Source of the DNA: CAYRLW01 sp964425215
GTDB lineage: Bacteria; Spirochaetota; Spirochaetia; Treponematales; Breznakiellaceae
Direction of reading: 5' to 3'
Assembly: GCA_964425215.1 (NCBI GenBank)
Contig: CAYRLW010000008.1
Coordinates: forward strand, 21,269 to 85,268
DNA: 64,000 bases
Made by a program: the position numbers and the translations under genes. Below, one piece after another: positions 15,163 through 23,886 of the stretch. How positions within the stretch are numbered: position 1 is the stretch's first letter; every line of letters starts with the position of its first letter. The notes beneath the pieces were generated by a model. It worked only from the letters and a program-made list of their open reading frames with translations, was not told the DNA's origin and did no database searches.

Positions 15163-17619
15163 CTATACCCCCCGTTGATAGCGCCGTTGAATATCCAGCG
15201 TCGTCTGCGTCGTGGTGGGCACATGGCCCTTTAGGGGGAGGATCCGTTCATGGATCGTATCGATTATCCAGTCCGCCTGGGGGAAGTAGAGGTTTTCCAT
15301 TTCCGCCGCGGGGGTAATCCAGTTGCGGCTCCCCACCACCGCCACCGGCGCATCCAGGTAATCGAAGGCCAGGGTCTGCACGTTGCTGGCCACCGTATGG
15401 AGGAAGGACCCCCGTTCGGCCGCGTCGCTGGCTAAGACGATTTTCCCCGTTTTTTTGACCGATTCTATAATCCGGTCGTAGTTGAGGGGATTGATAAACC
15501 GCAGGTCCATCACTTCCACCGACAACCCGTACCGGGACTCCAAAATTGTAGCCGCTTCCATGGCCTTGTACAGGGTCGCCCCCAGGGTTGCGATGGTAAG
15601 ATCCTTGCCCTGTTTGCGGATGGCCGGTTCGCCCTCGGGGATTTCGTAGTACCCCTCGGGGACTCCGGACTTTTCAAACTGTTCGCTCATATCGTAGAGA
15701 AGCTGGCTTTCAAAAAATACCACCGGGTCGGTTCCCCGGAGGGCCAGGTTCAGCATCCCCTTGGCGTCGTAGGGAGTGGCGGGGAACATGGCCTTGAGCC
15801 CCGGAATGTGGGCCACGATGGCCGACCAATCCTGGCTATGCTGGGCCCCGTACTTGTTGCCTACGGAAACCCGGATGGTAAGGGGCATTTTTAGGAGCCC
15901 CGCGGACATGGCCTGCCACTTGGACGCCTGATTAAACAGCTCGTCCCCCGCTCGGCCCATAAAATCGCAGTACATCAATTCCACCACCGCCCGGCCGCCG
16001 GAAAGGGCGTAGCCCACCCCGGACCCGACGATGGCCCCCTCGGAAATGGGGCTGTTAAACAGCCGGTGATAGGGTAGCAGTTCGGTTAATCCCCGGTATA
16101 CCGCGAAGGCGCCTCCCCAGTCCCGATTTTCTTCGCCCCAAGCCGCCATGGTGGGGTCCACGGTAAAGCGGTACGCCAGGGCCTCGAACAGACCGTCGCG
16201 GTACTGGTAGGCCTTGTTTTTAGAAACCGGTTTTCCCTCTCCGTCGAACCCATACCGGAGTTTTCCTGCCAAAGCCTTGACCCGGGGGTTTTCTTCCAGG
16301 CTCTGGAGCAGTTCTACCGGCCGGTCTTCCATCTTTTCCACCTTGCCGTTGGAAAACATGACCGACTCGATAAACACGCCGCTTTCCCGGCTGGAAACCC
16401 GGTCGTCGGTGGCCAATGTGACCACCGCGGTTAGTTTTTCTACCACCGACGAGCGCATGGCTTCCAGCTCCGGTTTGGTTATAAGACCATTTTCCACAAT
16501 ATAGGAGCCGTAAGAGTTGATAGCATCCGCTTCTTGCCATAGTTTGATCTCTTCGGGGGTTCGGTAGCTGGACGCGTCGGAGGGCGAGTGGCCAGAAACC
16601 CGGTACGTCAGGGTGTCTAAAAGAACCGGCCCCTTGCCGGCCAAAAGAAGGGCCTTTTTCCGGGCCACCGCGTCGGCCACCGCCAGGGGGTTGTACCCGT
16701 CCACCCGTTCGCTGTGCATGTTTTCCGGGTTAACCCCCGCCCCCACCCGGGCTAAAATTTGATAGCCCATGGTTTCGCCGGCGGTTTGCCCTCCCATACC
16801 GTAAAAGTTATTGAAAAAGTTAAAGAGGATGGGCGGCGCACCTCCCACGTCCTGGGACCACAGGGTTCGGTACTGGTCCATGGCCGCCAGCATCATGGCT
16901 TCCCAGACGGGGCCGCATCCCATGGACGCGTCCCCGATGTTGGCGATTACGATGCCGTTTTTACGGTTGATCCGTTTGTAGAGCGCCGCCCCCGTGGCAA
17001 TGTCCGCCGATCCGCCGACGATGGCGTTGTTGGGCATGGACCCAAAGGGGGTAAAGAAAGCGTGCATCGATCCCCCCAAACCCCGGTTAAAACCCGCTTT
17101 TCGGGCAAAGATTTCCGCCAGGGTACCGTAGAGGACAAAGTTTTCCCCCAGATCTTTGAGGTTCTTGTAGGGAATTTTTTCCGCTATCCCCAGGGTTTCT
17201 CCGTCCAAAAAGGATTTCATAATCCCTTCAAGCTTTTTTTCGTCCAATTGCCAGAGGGCGGAATAGCTTTTTGCTAGAATTTCACCGTGACTCCGGTGGC
17301 TTCCAAAAATAAAATCGTCGGTGGATAGGTTGATGCTCTGACCCACCGCGGCGGATTCCTGACCAATGGAAAGGTGCGCCGGACCCTTGTGGTTGTACTC
17401 TATTCCGTTCCAGGATCCCTGGGTTTTAAAGCTGTTCAGCATGGTCTCGAATTCCCGGATGGTTACCATATCGTACCAAACGCGGATTAATTTTTCCTTG
17501 CCGTACAGGGCCAATTCCTTTTTAAAATCGCTCTGGTACTGGTTAACCGGTATGTCCTTAATTTTAAGAACCTGACTTTTTCGGACCTCCTGGGGGTCCA
17601 CGAGTATCGATTTAGGCAT
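15163..17619 (-). CDS. 2-oxoacid dehydrogenase E1, fused alpha and beta subunits
   Basis: 818 aa. The alpha-like half (about 45-420) has the thiamine diphosphate motif starting GDASMGCGPVWEAMM and ending FNFFNNF. The beta-like half (about 470-815) has AAWGEENRDWGGAFAVYRGL, NSPISEGAIVGSGVGYALSG and DLRFINPLNYD. It decarboxylates a 2-oxoacid and loads the acyl group on the E2 lipoyl arm. The 17619 start has GGAGG 6 nt upstream; the longer frame would overlap E3. The substrate (pyruvate, acetoin or branched-chain oxoacid) is open; linkage to sugar genes makes pyruvate or a sugar-derived 2-oxoacid plausible. Confidence 0.9.
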   Translation of the reverse strand: MPKSILVDPQEVRKSQVLKIKDIPVNQYQSDFKKELALYGKEKLIRVWYDMVTIREFETMLNSFKTQGSWNGIEYNHKGPAHLSIGQESAAVGQSINLSTDDFIFGSHRSHGEILAKSYSALWQLDEKKLEGIMKSFLDGETLGIAEKIPYKNLKDLGENFVLYGTLAEIFARKAGFNRGLGGSMHAFFTPFGSMPNNAIVGGSADIATGAALYKRINRKNGIVIANIGDASMGCGPVWEAMMLAAMDQYRTLWSQDVGGAPPILFNFFNNFYGMGGQTAGETMGYQILARVGAGVNPENMHSERVDGYNPLAVADAVARKKALLLAGKGPVLLDTLTYRVSGHSPSDASSYRTPEEIKLWQEADAINSYGSYIVENGLITKPELEAMRSSVVEKLTAVVTLATDDRVSSRESGVFIESVMFSNGKVEKMEDRPVELLQSLEENPRVKALAGKLRYGFDGEGKPVSKNKAYQYRDGLFEALAYRFTVDPTMAAWGEENRDWGGAFAVYRGLTELLPYHRLFNSPISEGAIVGSGVGYALSGGRAVVELMYCDFMGRAGDELFNQASKWQAMSAGLLKMPLTIRVSVGNKYGAQHSQDWSAIVAHIPGLKAMFPATPYDAKGMLNLALRGTDPVVFFESQLLYDMSEQFEKSGVPEGYYEIPEGEPAIRKQGKDLTIATLGATLYKAMEAATILESRYGLSVEVMDLRFINPLNYDRIIESVKKTGKIVLASDAAERGSFLHTVASNVQTLAFDYLDAPVAVVGSRNWITPAAEMENLYFPQADWIIDTIHERILPLKGHVPTTTQTTLDIQRRYQRGV

Positions 17620-17635
17620 ACATCCTCCTGCTATA

Positions 17636-19024
17636 CTAACCGATGGTCCACACCACATCCCTAATGGTTTCACAAACCGTGGGGTGGGGGAAAATAATTT
17701 GCTTTACGTCTTCCAACGTTAACTCTTGTTCGATCAGCGCCGAAGCGCCCCAGATAAATTCGGACGCGTAGGCTCCAATTGCGTGGACCCCTAAAATCCG
17801 TCCGCCCTGGGCCTCGGCGATAACCTTGATGGCCCCGGGGGCGGAAAAGGTATTCTCCGCGGCGAAACGGCCGGATACCCGGGTGGGCAGGGAACCCTTT
17901 TTAATCGCCAAACCCCGGTTCTCCGCTTCCTGCTCCGTGATGCCCACCCCCGCCGCTTCGGGAATGCTGTACACCGCCCAGGGAATCCCGTCGTACCGCA
18001 TGCGGTTGGTCGTTGGGGGCGTTCCATCCAGGTACGAAAGGATATCCGCCACGGCGACCTCTCCCATCCGGTAGGCCGAATGGGCCAGAAGACTCTTTCC
18101 GTTAATGTCCCCCGCGGCCCAGATACCGGGAATATTGGTCCTCATCCGGTCGTCCACCGCCACACCCCGGGGGGTAAGGAAAATTCCCGCCCCTTCGGCG
18201 CCCCAACCGGACAGGTTGGGCCTGCGACCCACGGCCATCAGGACCAGGTCCCCCTCGATCGATTCGGCCTTTCCTTCTTTGGTGGTGTAATGGACCCTTC
18301 CTCCCTCCAGTTTTTCAACCCGGCAGGAAAGTTTAAAGTCCACCGCCTTCATGGCCCGCCGAAGAATGGGCGCCTGCTCCCTATCCATAAAGGGCACGAT
18401 CTCGTCCAACATTTCGATAACCGTAACTTCCGAGCCCAGGGACGAAAAGAGCCCCGCGAATTCTACGCCGATTACCCCGCCCCCGATCACCGTTAGGCGT
18501 TTTGGGACCTCGGGGATGGCAAGAAGTCCCGTGGAATCCACCACCCGGTCGTTGTCCCTGGCCCCAGGGATGGGCGGCATGGCGGGGGACGACCCGGTGG
18601 CTACCAAAATAGCCCGGGTCTCGTACGGGGTCGCCGATCCCGTAAGACCCACCTTCCCAGGGTTTGACCCCGACGGGGGCGCGATAATTTCTCCCGATCC
18701 TTCGATCACCTCTACCCCGTACTTTTTTAACTGCCCCGCGATGCCCCCCCGGAGCTTGGTCACCACTTCGGACTTCCAGGCTTGAATAGCCTGCCAATCG
18801 TAGCTGACCCCCTGAACCATCACCCCGAATTTGTGGGCTTCCTGGGCGTGGACGTACTGCTTGGCCGAATTTAGAAGGGTTTTGGTGGGTATGCACCCCA
18901 CGTTTAAGCAGACCCCCCCGACAAATTGTTTTTCTATAAGCAGAACCTTTTTACCCCGGTGGCCTAAGCGTTCCGCCGCCAGGTATCCCGCGGGACCGCC
19001 CCCGATAATCGCTACATCGAACAT
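17636..19024 (-). CDS. lpdA: Dihydrolipoamide dehydrogenase (E3)
   Basis: 462 aa. FAD-binding IIGGGPAGYLAAERLG at the N-terminus, redox-active disulfide GGVCLNVGCIPTK at about 38-50, NAD-binding TVIGGGVIGVEFAGLFSSLG, second FAD segment GIWAAGDINGKSLLAHSA and a C-terminal His-containing IIFPHPTVCE. It reoxidises the lipoyl group and makes NADH. Start at 19024 chosen because it begins MFDVAIIGG and has a G-rich ribosome site; the longer frame overlaps E2. Lies between E2 and E1 in the operon. Confidence 0.95.
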   Translation of the reverse strand: MFDVAIIGGGPAGYLAAERLGHRGKKVLLIEKQFVGGVCLNVGCIPTKTLLNSAKQYVHAQEAHKFGVMVQGVSYDWQAIQAWKSEVVTKLRGGIAGQLKKYGVEVIEGSGEIIAPPSGSNPGKVGLTGSATPYETRAILVATGSSPAMPPIPGARDNDRVVDSTGLLAIPEVPKRLTVIGGGVIGVEFAGLFSSLGSEVTVIEMLDEIVPFMDREQAPILRRAMKAVDFKLSCRVEKLEGGRVHYTTKEGKAESIEGDLVLMAVGRRPNLSGWGAEGAGIFLTPRGVAVDDRMRTNIPGIWAAGDINGKSLLAHSAYRMGEVAVADILSYLDGTPPTTNRMRYDGIPWAVYSIPEAAGVGITEQEAENRGLAIKKGSLPTRVSGRFAAENTFSAPGAIKVIAEAQGGRILGVHAIGAYASEFIWGASALIEQELTLEDVKQIIFPHPTVCETIRDVVWTIG

Positions 19025-19034
19025 AGACCACCCC

Positions 19035-20501
19035 CTACTTAGCCAACCAAAGATCAAAATCACCGATGGCGTCGCTCAGGGCCTTTAAAAATCGGGCCGC
19101 CGGCGCTCCGTCCACCACCTGATGGTTTATGGTCAAACTAAGACCCACGTGGGGTAGGAAGGCCATATCCTCCCCGTTTCCATCCTGTTCCACCGCCACG
19201 GGTTTTAGGCTGATCCCGCAGACCCCCAGGATCGCTACCTCGGGGACGTTGAGCACCGGGGTAAAACTTTCCACCCCCAGGGCTCCTAAATTGGTAACCG
19301 TAAAGGTCGATCCGGAAAGCTCGTCCGGCAGGATGGTTCCGTTCTGACACGCCTGGGCCAGCCTTTTGGCTTCCCGGGAAATTTGGGCCAAACTAAGCCG
19401 GTCCGCATCGCGAATTACCGGCACCATAAGCCCCTTGGGGGTGTCCACCGCCAACCCAAGGTGAACGGCCTTAAAGGTAATAAGCGAATCCTCGATTTTA
19501 TGGGCGTTCATAAACGGATACAGGGGCAAAAGCCGGGATACGGCGAAGAGGATCATGTCGTTGATCGTAACTTTGGCCAAACCCAGGTCCTCGGAGCTGG
19601 CCTTCATCCGGGCACGAAGTTCCTGAAGCCGGACCACGTTGGCCGAGGCCGAAAGGGTAAATTGGGCCGTGGTAGAAAGGGACGCGAGCATCCGGTCCGC
19701 GATTAGTTTCCTGATTCCCTTAATCGGCGTCACCGCCTTGTCGTCCCCGGGGTCCCGGGGTGGGGAAACCGACGGAGCGGCTCCCGGGGTCCCAGGGGTG
19801 CCCTGCGTTCCTGGGGCGACACCCTTCGCGGAAACCGACAATCCTTGGATCAGGTCCCCCGTGGTCACCCGGCCCCCTAAGCCCGACCCTACTGGGGGGA
19901 TCGTTTTTCCCCCGGCCATCAGGGCGGCCTTGGCCGACGCGGTGAGCGGAGGCCTCTGGCTAAGGGCCCCCTGTACATCCCGTTCGATAATCCTTCCCTG
20001 GGGGCCCGACGGAGCGACCGTGGATAGGTCCACCGCCTCCCGTTCCGCCAGGTTTCGAGCCCGGGGCGATGCGGCGATTTTTCCGCCATTCCCCGGATTC
20101 GCGGCGCTTGCCGGTCCCCGGGCCTCCGCCGATCCGGTCCTTGCGGATCCAGCGTCGGTTGAGCGGACGGCGTCGGATTTTTCGTTGGCCCCTTGCCCGG
20201 CGGTGTCGCTCCCGGTAGCGCCTTCTCCCGTCGCCCCGCCCACGAGGGCGGCCCAGTCTTCTCCCGGCTTGCCGATTACCGCAATGGGCGCCAGAACGGG
20301 CACATCGTCCCCCGGTCCATGCAAAATTTTTAGGATCGTTCCCTCGGCTCCCGCGGCAACGTCAAAGGTCGCTTTGTCGGTTTCCACCTCGCAGACCGTG
20401 GTCTCCGAAGAAACCACCGCCCCCTCCGCTACCTTCCAATCCACGATCACGCAGGATTCCACCGTGTTCCCCTGCCGGGGCATTATCAAAACATGAGCCA
20501 T
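19035..20501 (-). CDS. Dihydrolipoamide acyltransferase (E2)
   Basis: 488 aa. Lipoyl domain at 1-80 with lipoylated Lys in CEVETDKATFDV, an Ala/Gly-rich linker, peripheral-subunit-binding domain at about 145-180 (SPRARNLAEREAVDLSTV), a second Gly/Pro/Thr-rich linker, and the catalytic acyltransferase domain from about 260 with the active-site INHQVVDGAPAARFL near the C-terminus. First enzyme gene of the operon, 9 bp after the DeoR gene. Confidence 0.94.
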   Translation of the reverse strand: MAHVLIMPRQGNTVESCVIVDWKVAEGAVVSSETTVCEVETDKATFDVAAGAEGTILKILHGPGDDVPVLAPIAVIGKPGEDWAALVGGATGEGATGSDTAGQGANEKSDAVRSTDAGSARTGSAEARGPASAANPGNGGKIAASPRARNLAEREAVDLSTVAPSGPQGRIIERDVQGALSQRPPLTASAKAALMAGGKTIPPVGSGLGGRVTTGDLIQGLSVSAKGVAPGTQGTPGTPGAAPSVSPPRDPGDDKAVTPIKGIRKLIADRMLASLSTTAQFTLSASANVVRLQELRARMKASSEDLGLAKVTINDMILFAVSRLLPLYPFMNAHKIEDSLITFKAVHLGLAVDTPKGLMVPVIRDADRLSLAQISREAKRLAQACQNGTILPDELSGSTFTVTNLGALGVESFTPVLNVPEVAILGVCGISLKPVAVEQDGNGEDMAFLPHVGLSLTINHQVVDGAPAARFLKALSDAIGDFDLWLAK

Positions 20502-20510
20502 ACAGCCTCC

Positions 20511-21269
20511 CTATTCCACCAATTGGAACCTAATATTTTCTTGTTTCAGTTGATCTTCCGCTTCCTTTCCCAAAAAACGATCGGTGATCACCAGATCCAT
20601 AGCCCGGAGGGGAAGGACGTGGGCAAACCCAATTTTGCCGTATTTACTCGAATCAGCCACCAGGATCGTCGTTTGGGCGTGGGCCTTCATCGCTTTGACG
20701 ATTTCCGCGCCCTCTACCAAATGGGTGGTCATTCCCCGGTCCAAACTAAAACCGTCGGTCCCCACAAAAGCGAGCCGGACGTTTAAACGCCCTATAGCCT
20801 CCAGGGCTATGGGGCCCACCAGGGATTCGGTGGCCCGGCGAAATTCCCCCCCCGTCATGGTCACCTGCAGGGACGGATTCATACGGGCGTATGAAAGCAC
20901 CAGGGTCGAGTTGGTAACGATATGGACATCCCGTTTGCCCGACAGGTATTTGGCTATCAAAGCCGTGGTGGTCCCCGCCTCGATCATGATAATGTCCCTA
21001 TCCCGTACCAGTTCCGCTGCTTTTCGGGCGATGGCGTTTTTTTCTTCCACGTGTTCCCGCTGTCTGTCCAAAATATCCCGGTGCAAGGCCGCGGATGCCC
21101 CCCCCCGGGTTCGGTTGATCCATCCCTTTTCTTCCAGGGTCTTTAAATCCGTACGGATGGTCACCTCCGAAAGGCCCAGTTCCTGGGCCAGGGCCGATAC
21201 GGATACGGAACCATCTTCCGAAAGTTTATCTAAAATTGTTCGTTCACGTTCCGAAAGATCCGTGTTCAA
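20511..21269 (-). CDS. DeoR-family transcriptional repressor
   Basis: 252 aa from a TTG start at 21269. N-terminal winged helix-turn-helix (ERERTILDKLSEDGSVSVSALAQELGLSEVTIRTDLKTLEEKG) precedes the sugar-phosphate-sensing DeoR C-terminal domain with IMIEAGTTTALIAKYL and ILVADSSKYGKIGF. The TTG has GGAG 9 nt upstream. A longer frame to 21338 is rejected because that codon lies in the -35 box. First gene of the eight-gene operon, so it likely autoregulates and is relieved by a phosphorylated sugar. Confidence 0.9.
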   Translation of the reverse strand: MNTDLSERERTILDKLSEDGSVSVSALAQELGLSEVTIRTDLKTLEEKGWINRTRGGASAALHRDILDRQREHVEEKNAIARKAAELVRDRDIIMIEAGTTTALIAKYLSGKRDVHIVTNSTLVLSYARMNPSLQVTMTGGEFRRATESLVGPIALEAIGRLNVRLAFVGTDGFSLDRGMTTHLVEGAEIVKAMKAHAQTTILVADSSKYGKIGFAHVLPLRAMDLVITDRFLGKEAEDQLKQENIRFQLVE

Positions 21270-21309
21270 GGTTTCATTCTCCTTTCGAAAAGGTTTCGTA
21301 TTACTTTTG

Positions 21310-21338
21310 AATATAGCACCACTGATAAAAAAGCGCAA
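21310..21338 (-). promoter_or_regulatory. Promoter of the deoR-E2-E3-E1-PHP-SDR-kinase-reductase operon
   Basis: On -, TTGCGC (21338-21333), 17-bp spacer, TATATT (21315-21310), then a leader of about 35 nt with GGAG before the TTG at 21269. The leader contains CGAAACCTTTTCG, a small inverted repeat that could be an operator for the DeoR protein. Confidence 0.6.
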
Positions 21339-21384
21339 GTCTAAAAGAGCTTCCCCGTATCCTCAGACTTCCGTAAATAGTGCC

Positions 21385-21390
21385 GATAAT
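21385..21390 (+). promoter_or_regulatory. Possible -10 box of a leaderless vWA-protein mRNA
   Basis: GATAAT ends 6 nt before the ATG at 21397. No convincing -35 is present at 16-18 bp, so this is weaker than the other leaderless candidates. Confidence 0.4.
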
Positions 21391-21396
21391 GAGACC

Positions 21397-22512
21397 ATGA
21401 GTGGGAAAGTTTGGTTGTATACATCAATTTTAGTCTTTCTCTCCGCGCAAACGGTTTTTTCCCAGGACTTGAGCCTGGGACCGAATGATTTGCGGATAGA
21501 GCAGGGGGCCGATGGGGGATACCATCTTTTTATTCGGAAAAAGGCGGATATCGGTTCGGTGCTTCTTACCGAATCCACCAAGGATCCCCAGGGGCGTTCG
21601 GATAATTACGCCTATCGGGCAAAGGAATACAATCCGACCAACGGGGATGAAGTTCGTATTTTGGACGGTAAACCGATTCCAAAGGATTTGCACATCTGGT
21701 CCCTTATCGATTCATCCCCTCAAAAGGATCCCCTCTTGGGAGAGGCCTTTGAAATCTATATTCCCTACGTGATTAACTATGGATATCCGACGGGTAGACA
21801 TGGGGAAGTGTACGTTGTCGATGGTACGTATTTGAATATTCGGGCTTTTAAACTTCCCTACGCGGACTATCGCGGGCCCTTTCTGGATAATCCCTTCGTG
21901 TTAAAAGTTACCCAAAGGCCCCTTCCTGGACCTCCCGAGGGTAATTATATGAAGGATACGGTAGACTCTTTTAAGGAAATAGCTTCCGCAGGAAACGGGG
22001 AACTCCTCTGGTCTACGGGAAAGGAAGACGTGGTCCCTAAAATTAAAAAAATTTTAGAGGACGCCAAGGGAAAATCGGTGGATTTGGTGGTGACCCTGGA
22101 TACCACCGAGAGCATGCAGGACGATATCGACCCGGTGCGAAGGATGCTTATCCCCATGCTCCAGGATATTTTAAAGGATTTTAAGACCTTTAGAATCGGC
22201 ATGGTGCTGTATAAGGATTACTTTGAAGAATACCTGAATAAGGTAATTCCCTTTACCACTAATTTCGGGACCTTTCAAAGCACGTTGAACGCTATCCGTG
22301 TTGGAGGCGGTCGGGACATCCCCGAAGCGGTATACGAGGCCCTGTACGAAGCGGCGACCAAATTCCCCTGGGAAGCGGAAGAAAAAATCATTATTTTGAT
22401 AGGCGACGCGCCGCCCCACCCTCGACCCCGGGGAAGCATCACCAAAGCTATGGTCGACACGGCGGTACAAGAGCGGGGGCTAAGGGTGAACGCGATTATC
22501 CTTCCGCAATAA
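21397..22512 (+). CDS. Secreted von Willebrand factor A domain protein
   Basis: 371 aa. A signal peptide (VWLYTSILVFLSAQTVFSQ) precedes the mature protein. The N-terminal half (about 25-200) is unrecognised; the C-terminal half (about 225-371) is a vWA domain with a MIDAS-like DTTESMQDD in place of DxSxS, and IILIGDAPPHPRP. Probably periplasmic, function unknown. The reading frame is open for 813 nt upstream, but that part is antisense to the DeoR gene and is rejected; the ATG before the signal peptide is the real start. Confidence 0.85.
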   Translation: MSGKVWLYTSILVFLSAQTVFSQDLSLGPNDLRIEQGADGGYHLFIRKKADIGSVLLTESTKDPQGRSDNYAYRAKEYNPTNGDEVRILDGKPIPKDLHIWSLIDSSPQKDPLLGEAFEIYIPYVINYGYPTGRHGEVYVVDGTYLNIRAFKLPYADYRGPFLDNPFVLKVTQRPLPGPPEGNYMKDTVDSFKEIASAGNGELLWSTGKEDVVPKIKKILEDAKGKSVDLVVTLDTTESMQDDIDPVRRMLIPMLQDILKDFKTFRIGMVLYKDYFEEYLNKVIPFTTNFGTFQSTLNAIRVGGGRDIPEAVYEALYEAATKFPWEAEEKIIILIGDAPPHPRPRGSITKAMVDTAVQERGLRVNAIILPQ

Positions 22513-22576
22513 CGCGTATACCGTTCCGCGACAAAAACGGCCCCGCCGATTCTCCGTGGGACCGTTGGGTATTCCT

Positions 22577-22592
22577 CTCAACCTTCGTTGAA
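22577..22592. repeat. Single end of the ~115-bp inverted-repeat family
   Basis: CTCAACCTTCGTTGAA, identical to the inner part of the ends of the elements at 23122 and 61836, here without a partner end nearby. Immediately next to the 110-bp element at 22601. Confidence 0.6.
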
Positions 22593-22600
22593 GGCCCTAT

Positions 22601-22710
22601 GGGCACCCCTAGTAACTCGGTTAATTATTAGATGTGCCTGGGCAAATCCTTATAGGATTTGCGTTTTTTATTTGTAGCCCTCTAAAAACTGAATTTTTTA
22701 GAGGTCCCCT
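22601..22710. repeat. 110-bp three-hairpin palindromic element
   Basis: Copy of the family best preserved at 48204. A GGGCACC(C)CTA... stem, the central GCAAATCC / GGATTTGC hairpin, TTTTTTATTTGT, and the terminal CTCTAAAAACT / TTTTTTAGAG hairpin. The first stem is partly decayed here. The ends are imperfect inverted repeats (GGG.ACCTCTAA). It separates the vWA gene from the convergent lipoprotein gene and touches the stop codon of the latter. Confidence 0.85.
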
Positions 22711-23099
22711 TATTTTTTTTCAAGTTCAATTTTCGCGAGAATTTTCTCCCCCAGAATTTTGTACTCCGCGGGCAACAGTTCCGCGTCCGTACCGTTATAA
22801 CGGGCGAGCAATTTTGTAAACCGAGCTTTGGCGTCGTCGTATTTCTTTTCCTTATATTTAATAAACGCTATCTCGTATTCCGCCGCGCATACCATGGGAA
22901 GGTTGTCGGGGAAACGGTCCAAAATCGCTTGATAATACTGGGCCGCTTGGTTGTAGTTATATTTATCCGAAGCGTCTTGGGCCTTTTGCACCAGTTCTGC
23001 GGGGCTTAGCCCATCGGGAATGACCACGGGCCCACTGGCACAGGATAGGGTCAAAAGTAGAACCAGGGCCCCCAGGGCAAGAAAACGGATCCGTCGCAT
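22710..23099 (-). CDS. Small lipoprotein with TPR-like helices
   Basis: 129 aa. A hydrophobic signal peptide ends in the lipobox LLTLSCASG with Cys20, so the protein should be lipidated and membrane-anchored. The mature part contains TPR-like pairs (YNQAAQYYQAILDRFPDN and YDDAKARFTKLLARY) resembling YfiO/BamD or YbgF-type lipoproteins but with fewer repeats. Start has GGGAGGG 4 nt upstream. Function unknown. Confidence 0.85.
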   Translation of the reverse strand: MRRIRFLALGALVLLLTLSCASGPVVIPDGLSPAELVQKAQDASDKYNYNQAAQYYQAILDRFPDNLPMVCAAEYEIAFIKYKEKKYDDAKARFTKLLARYNGTDAELLPAEYKILGEKILAKIELEKK

Positions 23100-23121
23100 A
23101 AAACCCTCCCGGAAGACGAAT

Positions 23122-23237
23122 GTAGTTCAACGAAGGTTGAGCAAAATCATTTTTTCCCCGCCAATAGGGGCGATACGTTCCGAATACCCGTTTTATTGGG
23201 GCTTTCATGGCATACCGCTCAACCTTCGATAAACTAC
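23122..23237. mobile_element. ~116-bp MITE-like element with 21-bp inverted ends
   Basis: Left end GTAGTTCAACGAAGGTTGAG and right end CTCAACCTTCGATAAACTAC are near-perfect inverted repeats enclosing about 75 bp of non-coding sequence. Same family as 61836-61949, with single ends at 22577, 27375 and 32545. No transposase inside. It fills most of the gap upstream of the lipoprotein gene. The remaining bases (23238-23390) contain further short inverted repeats (ACCTCCGCCC / GGGCAGAGGT) but no gene. Confidence 0.75.
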
Positions 23238-23390
23238 CCGAGATAGGGACAAACCTCAAGGGGTTAGTCAGCGGTGAACCCACATTCCGACAGTCCTACC
23301 TCACGATAAGCTACCCGCGTACCTCCGCCCGTAGGACAACAAATTGTAGGGCAGAGGTAGGTTATACGACGCTGGTAATAAGAAGCGGTC

Positions 23391-23729
23391 TTAGAAGATA
23401 TAAATTTCGTCTTTAACGGGGAGGTTTTTTTTCAATTCCCGCATGTATTCCTTCGTATCCCCCATTTCTTCGTAGGCGTCGCAGGAATCCAGGCTCCGGC
23501 GGGCGACGGTGCAGTATTTGTACACCTTCTCCTCTCCCAGTTTCTTTTTCCATTTTCCCGCGTCGCAACGGACCCGTAAAAAATACCGGTCATCCCTGTC
23601 GGGACTGGAAGGAATGAGTTTGCAATGGATACAGTTGGCGCAATAAATTTTTCCTTCGTGAATCTCATCGTCGTTTTCCGCGGTTGTTAGAGAGGATTCT
23701 ACTTCTTGATCTTCTAAAATTTGAGCCAA
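23391..23729 (-). CDS. Small Cys-rich protein, putative zinc-binding
   Basis: 112 aa from a TTG start with AAGGGGG 7 nt upstream. Cysteines occur as YCANCIHCKL, RCDAGKW, YCTVARRSLDSCDAY, giving a likely metal-binding cluster of six to seven Cys. Acidic N-terminus, Lys-rich middle. No named family recognised; a zinc-ribbon or small Fe-S protein would both fit. Confidence 0.75.
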   Translation of the reverse strand: MAQILEDQEVESSLTTAENDDEIHEGKIYCANCIHCKLIPSSPDRDDRYFLRVRCDAGKWKKKLGEEKVYKYCTVARRSLDSCDAYEEMGDTKEYMRELKKNLPVKDEIYIF

Positions 23730-23758
23730 TTGGAAGCCCCCTTTTCTACATTATCGAC

Positions 23759-23787
23759 AGTTTATCCGGGAAACTTTTATCCGTCAA
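23759..23787 (-). promoter_or_regulatory. Promoter of the Cys-rich protein gene
   Basis: On -, TTGACG (23787-23782), 17-bp spacer, TAAACT (23764-23759), about 29 nt before the TTG start. Confidence 0.5.
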
Positions 23788-23817
23788 GTTTTTTCGGTTT
23801 GCATGAGGACTTGAATT

Positions 23818-23841
23818 GTATATTTGTTAGTATAAATATAC
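23818..23841. promoter_or_regulatory. Palindrome upstream of argJ, candidate operator
   Basis: Perfect 8-bp arms GTATATTT / AAATATAC separated by 8 bp, just upstream of the argJ promoter and between it and the divergent Cys-rich gene. AT-rich dyads of this sort are used by ArgR/AhrC, but the match to a known ARG box is only loose. The surrounding gene-free stretch 23730-24073 otherwise holds the two promoters and AT-rich sequence. Confidence 0.4.
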
Positions 23842-23858
23842 GATTTTTTTCTTCGCAC

Positions 23859-23886
23859 TTGACAGAATCTAATAATTATGTAATTT
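23859..23886 (+). promoter_or_regulatory. Promoter of the arg operon
   Basis: TTGACA (23859-23864), 16-bp spacer, TAATTT (23881-23886). The leader to the argJ ATG at 24074 would be about 180 nt, long enough for further control. Confidence 0.5.

Noticed and set aside
15162..15224. ATG start for the PHP protein at 15224
   Set aside because: It would overlap the E1 gene by 62 nt with an Arg-rich, non-homologous N-terminus; the TTG right after the E1 stop is more likely.
21270..21338. N-terminal extension of the DeoR protein to the TTG at 21338
   Set aside because: That codon lies in the -35 hexamer of the operon promoter; the TTG at 21269 has a good ribosome site and fits the family start.
20584..21396. 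Long + strand frame upstream of and continuous with the vWA gene
   Set aside because: It is antisense to the DeoR gene; the true vWA start is the ATG at 21397 that begins a signal peptide.
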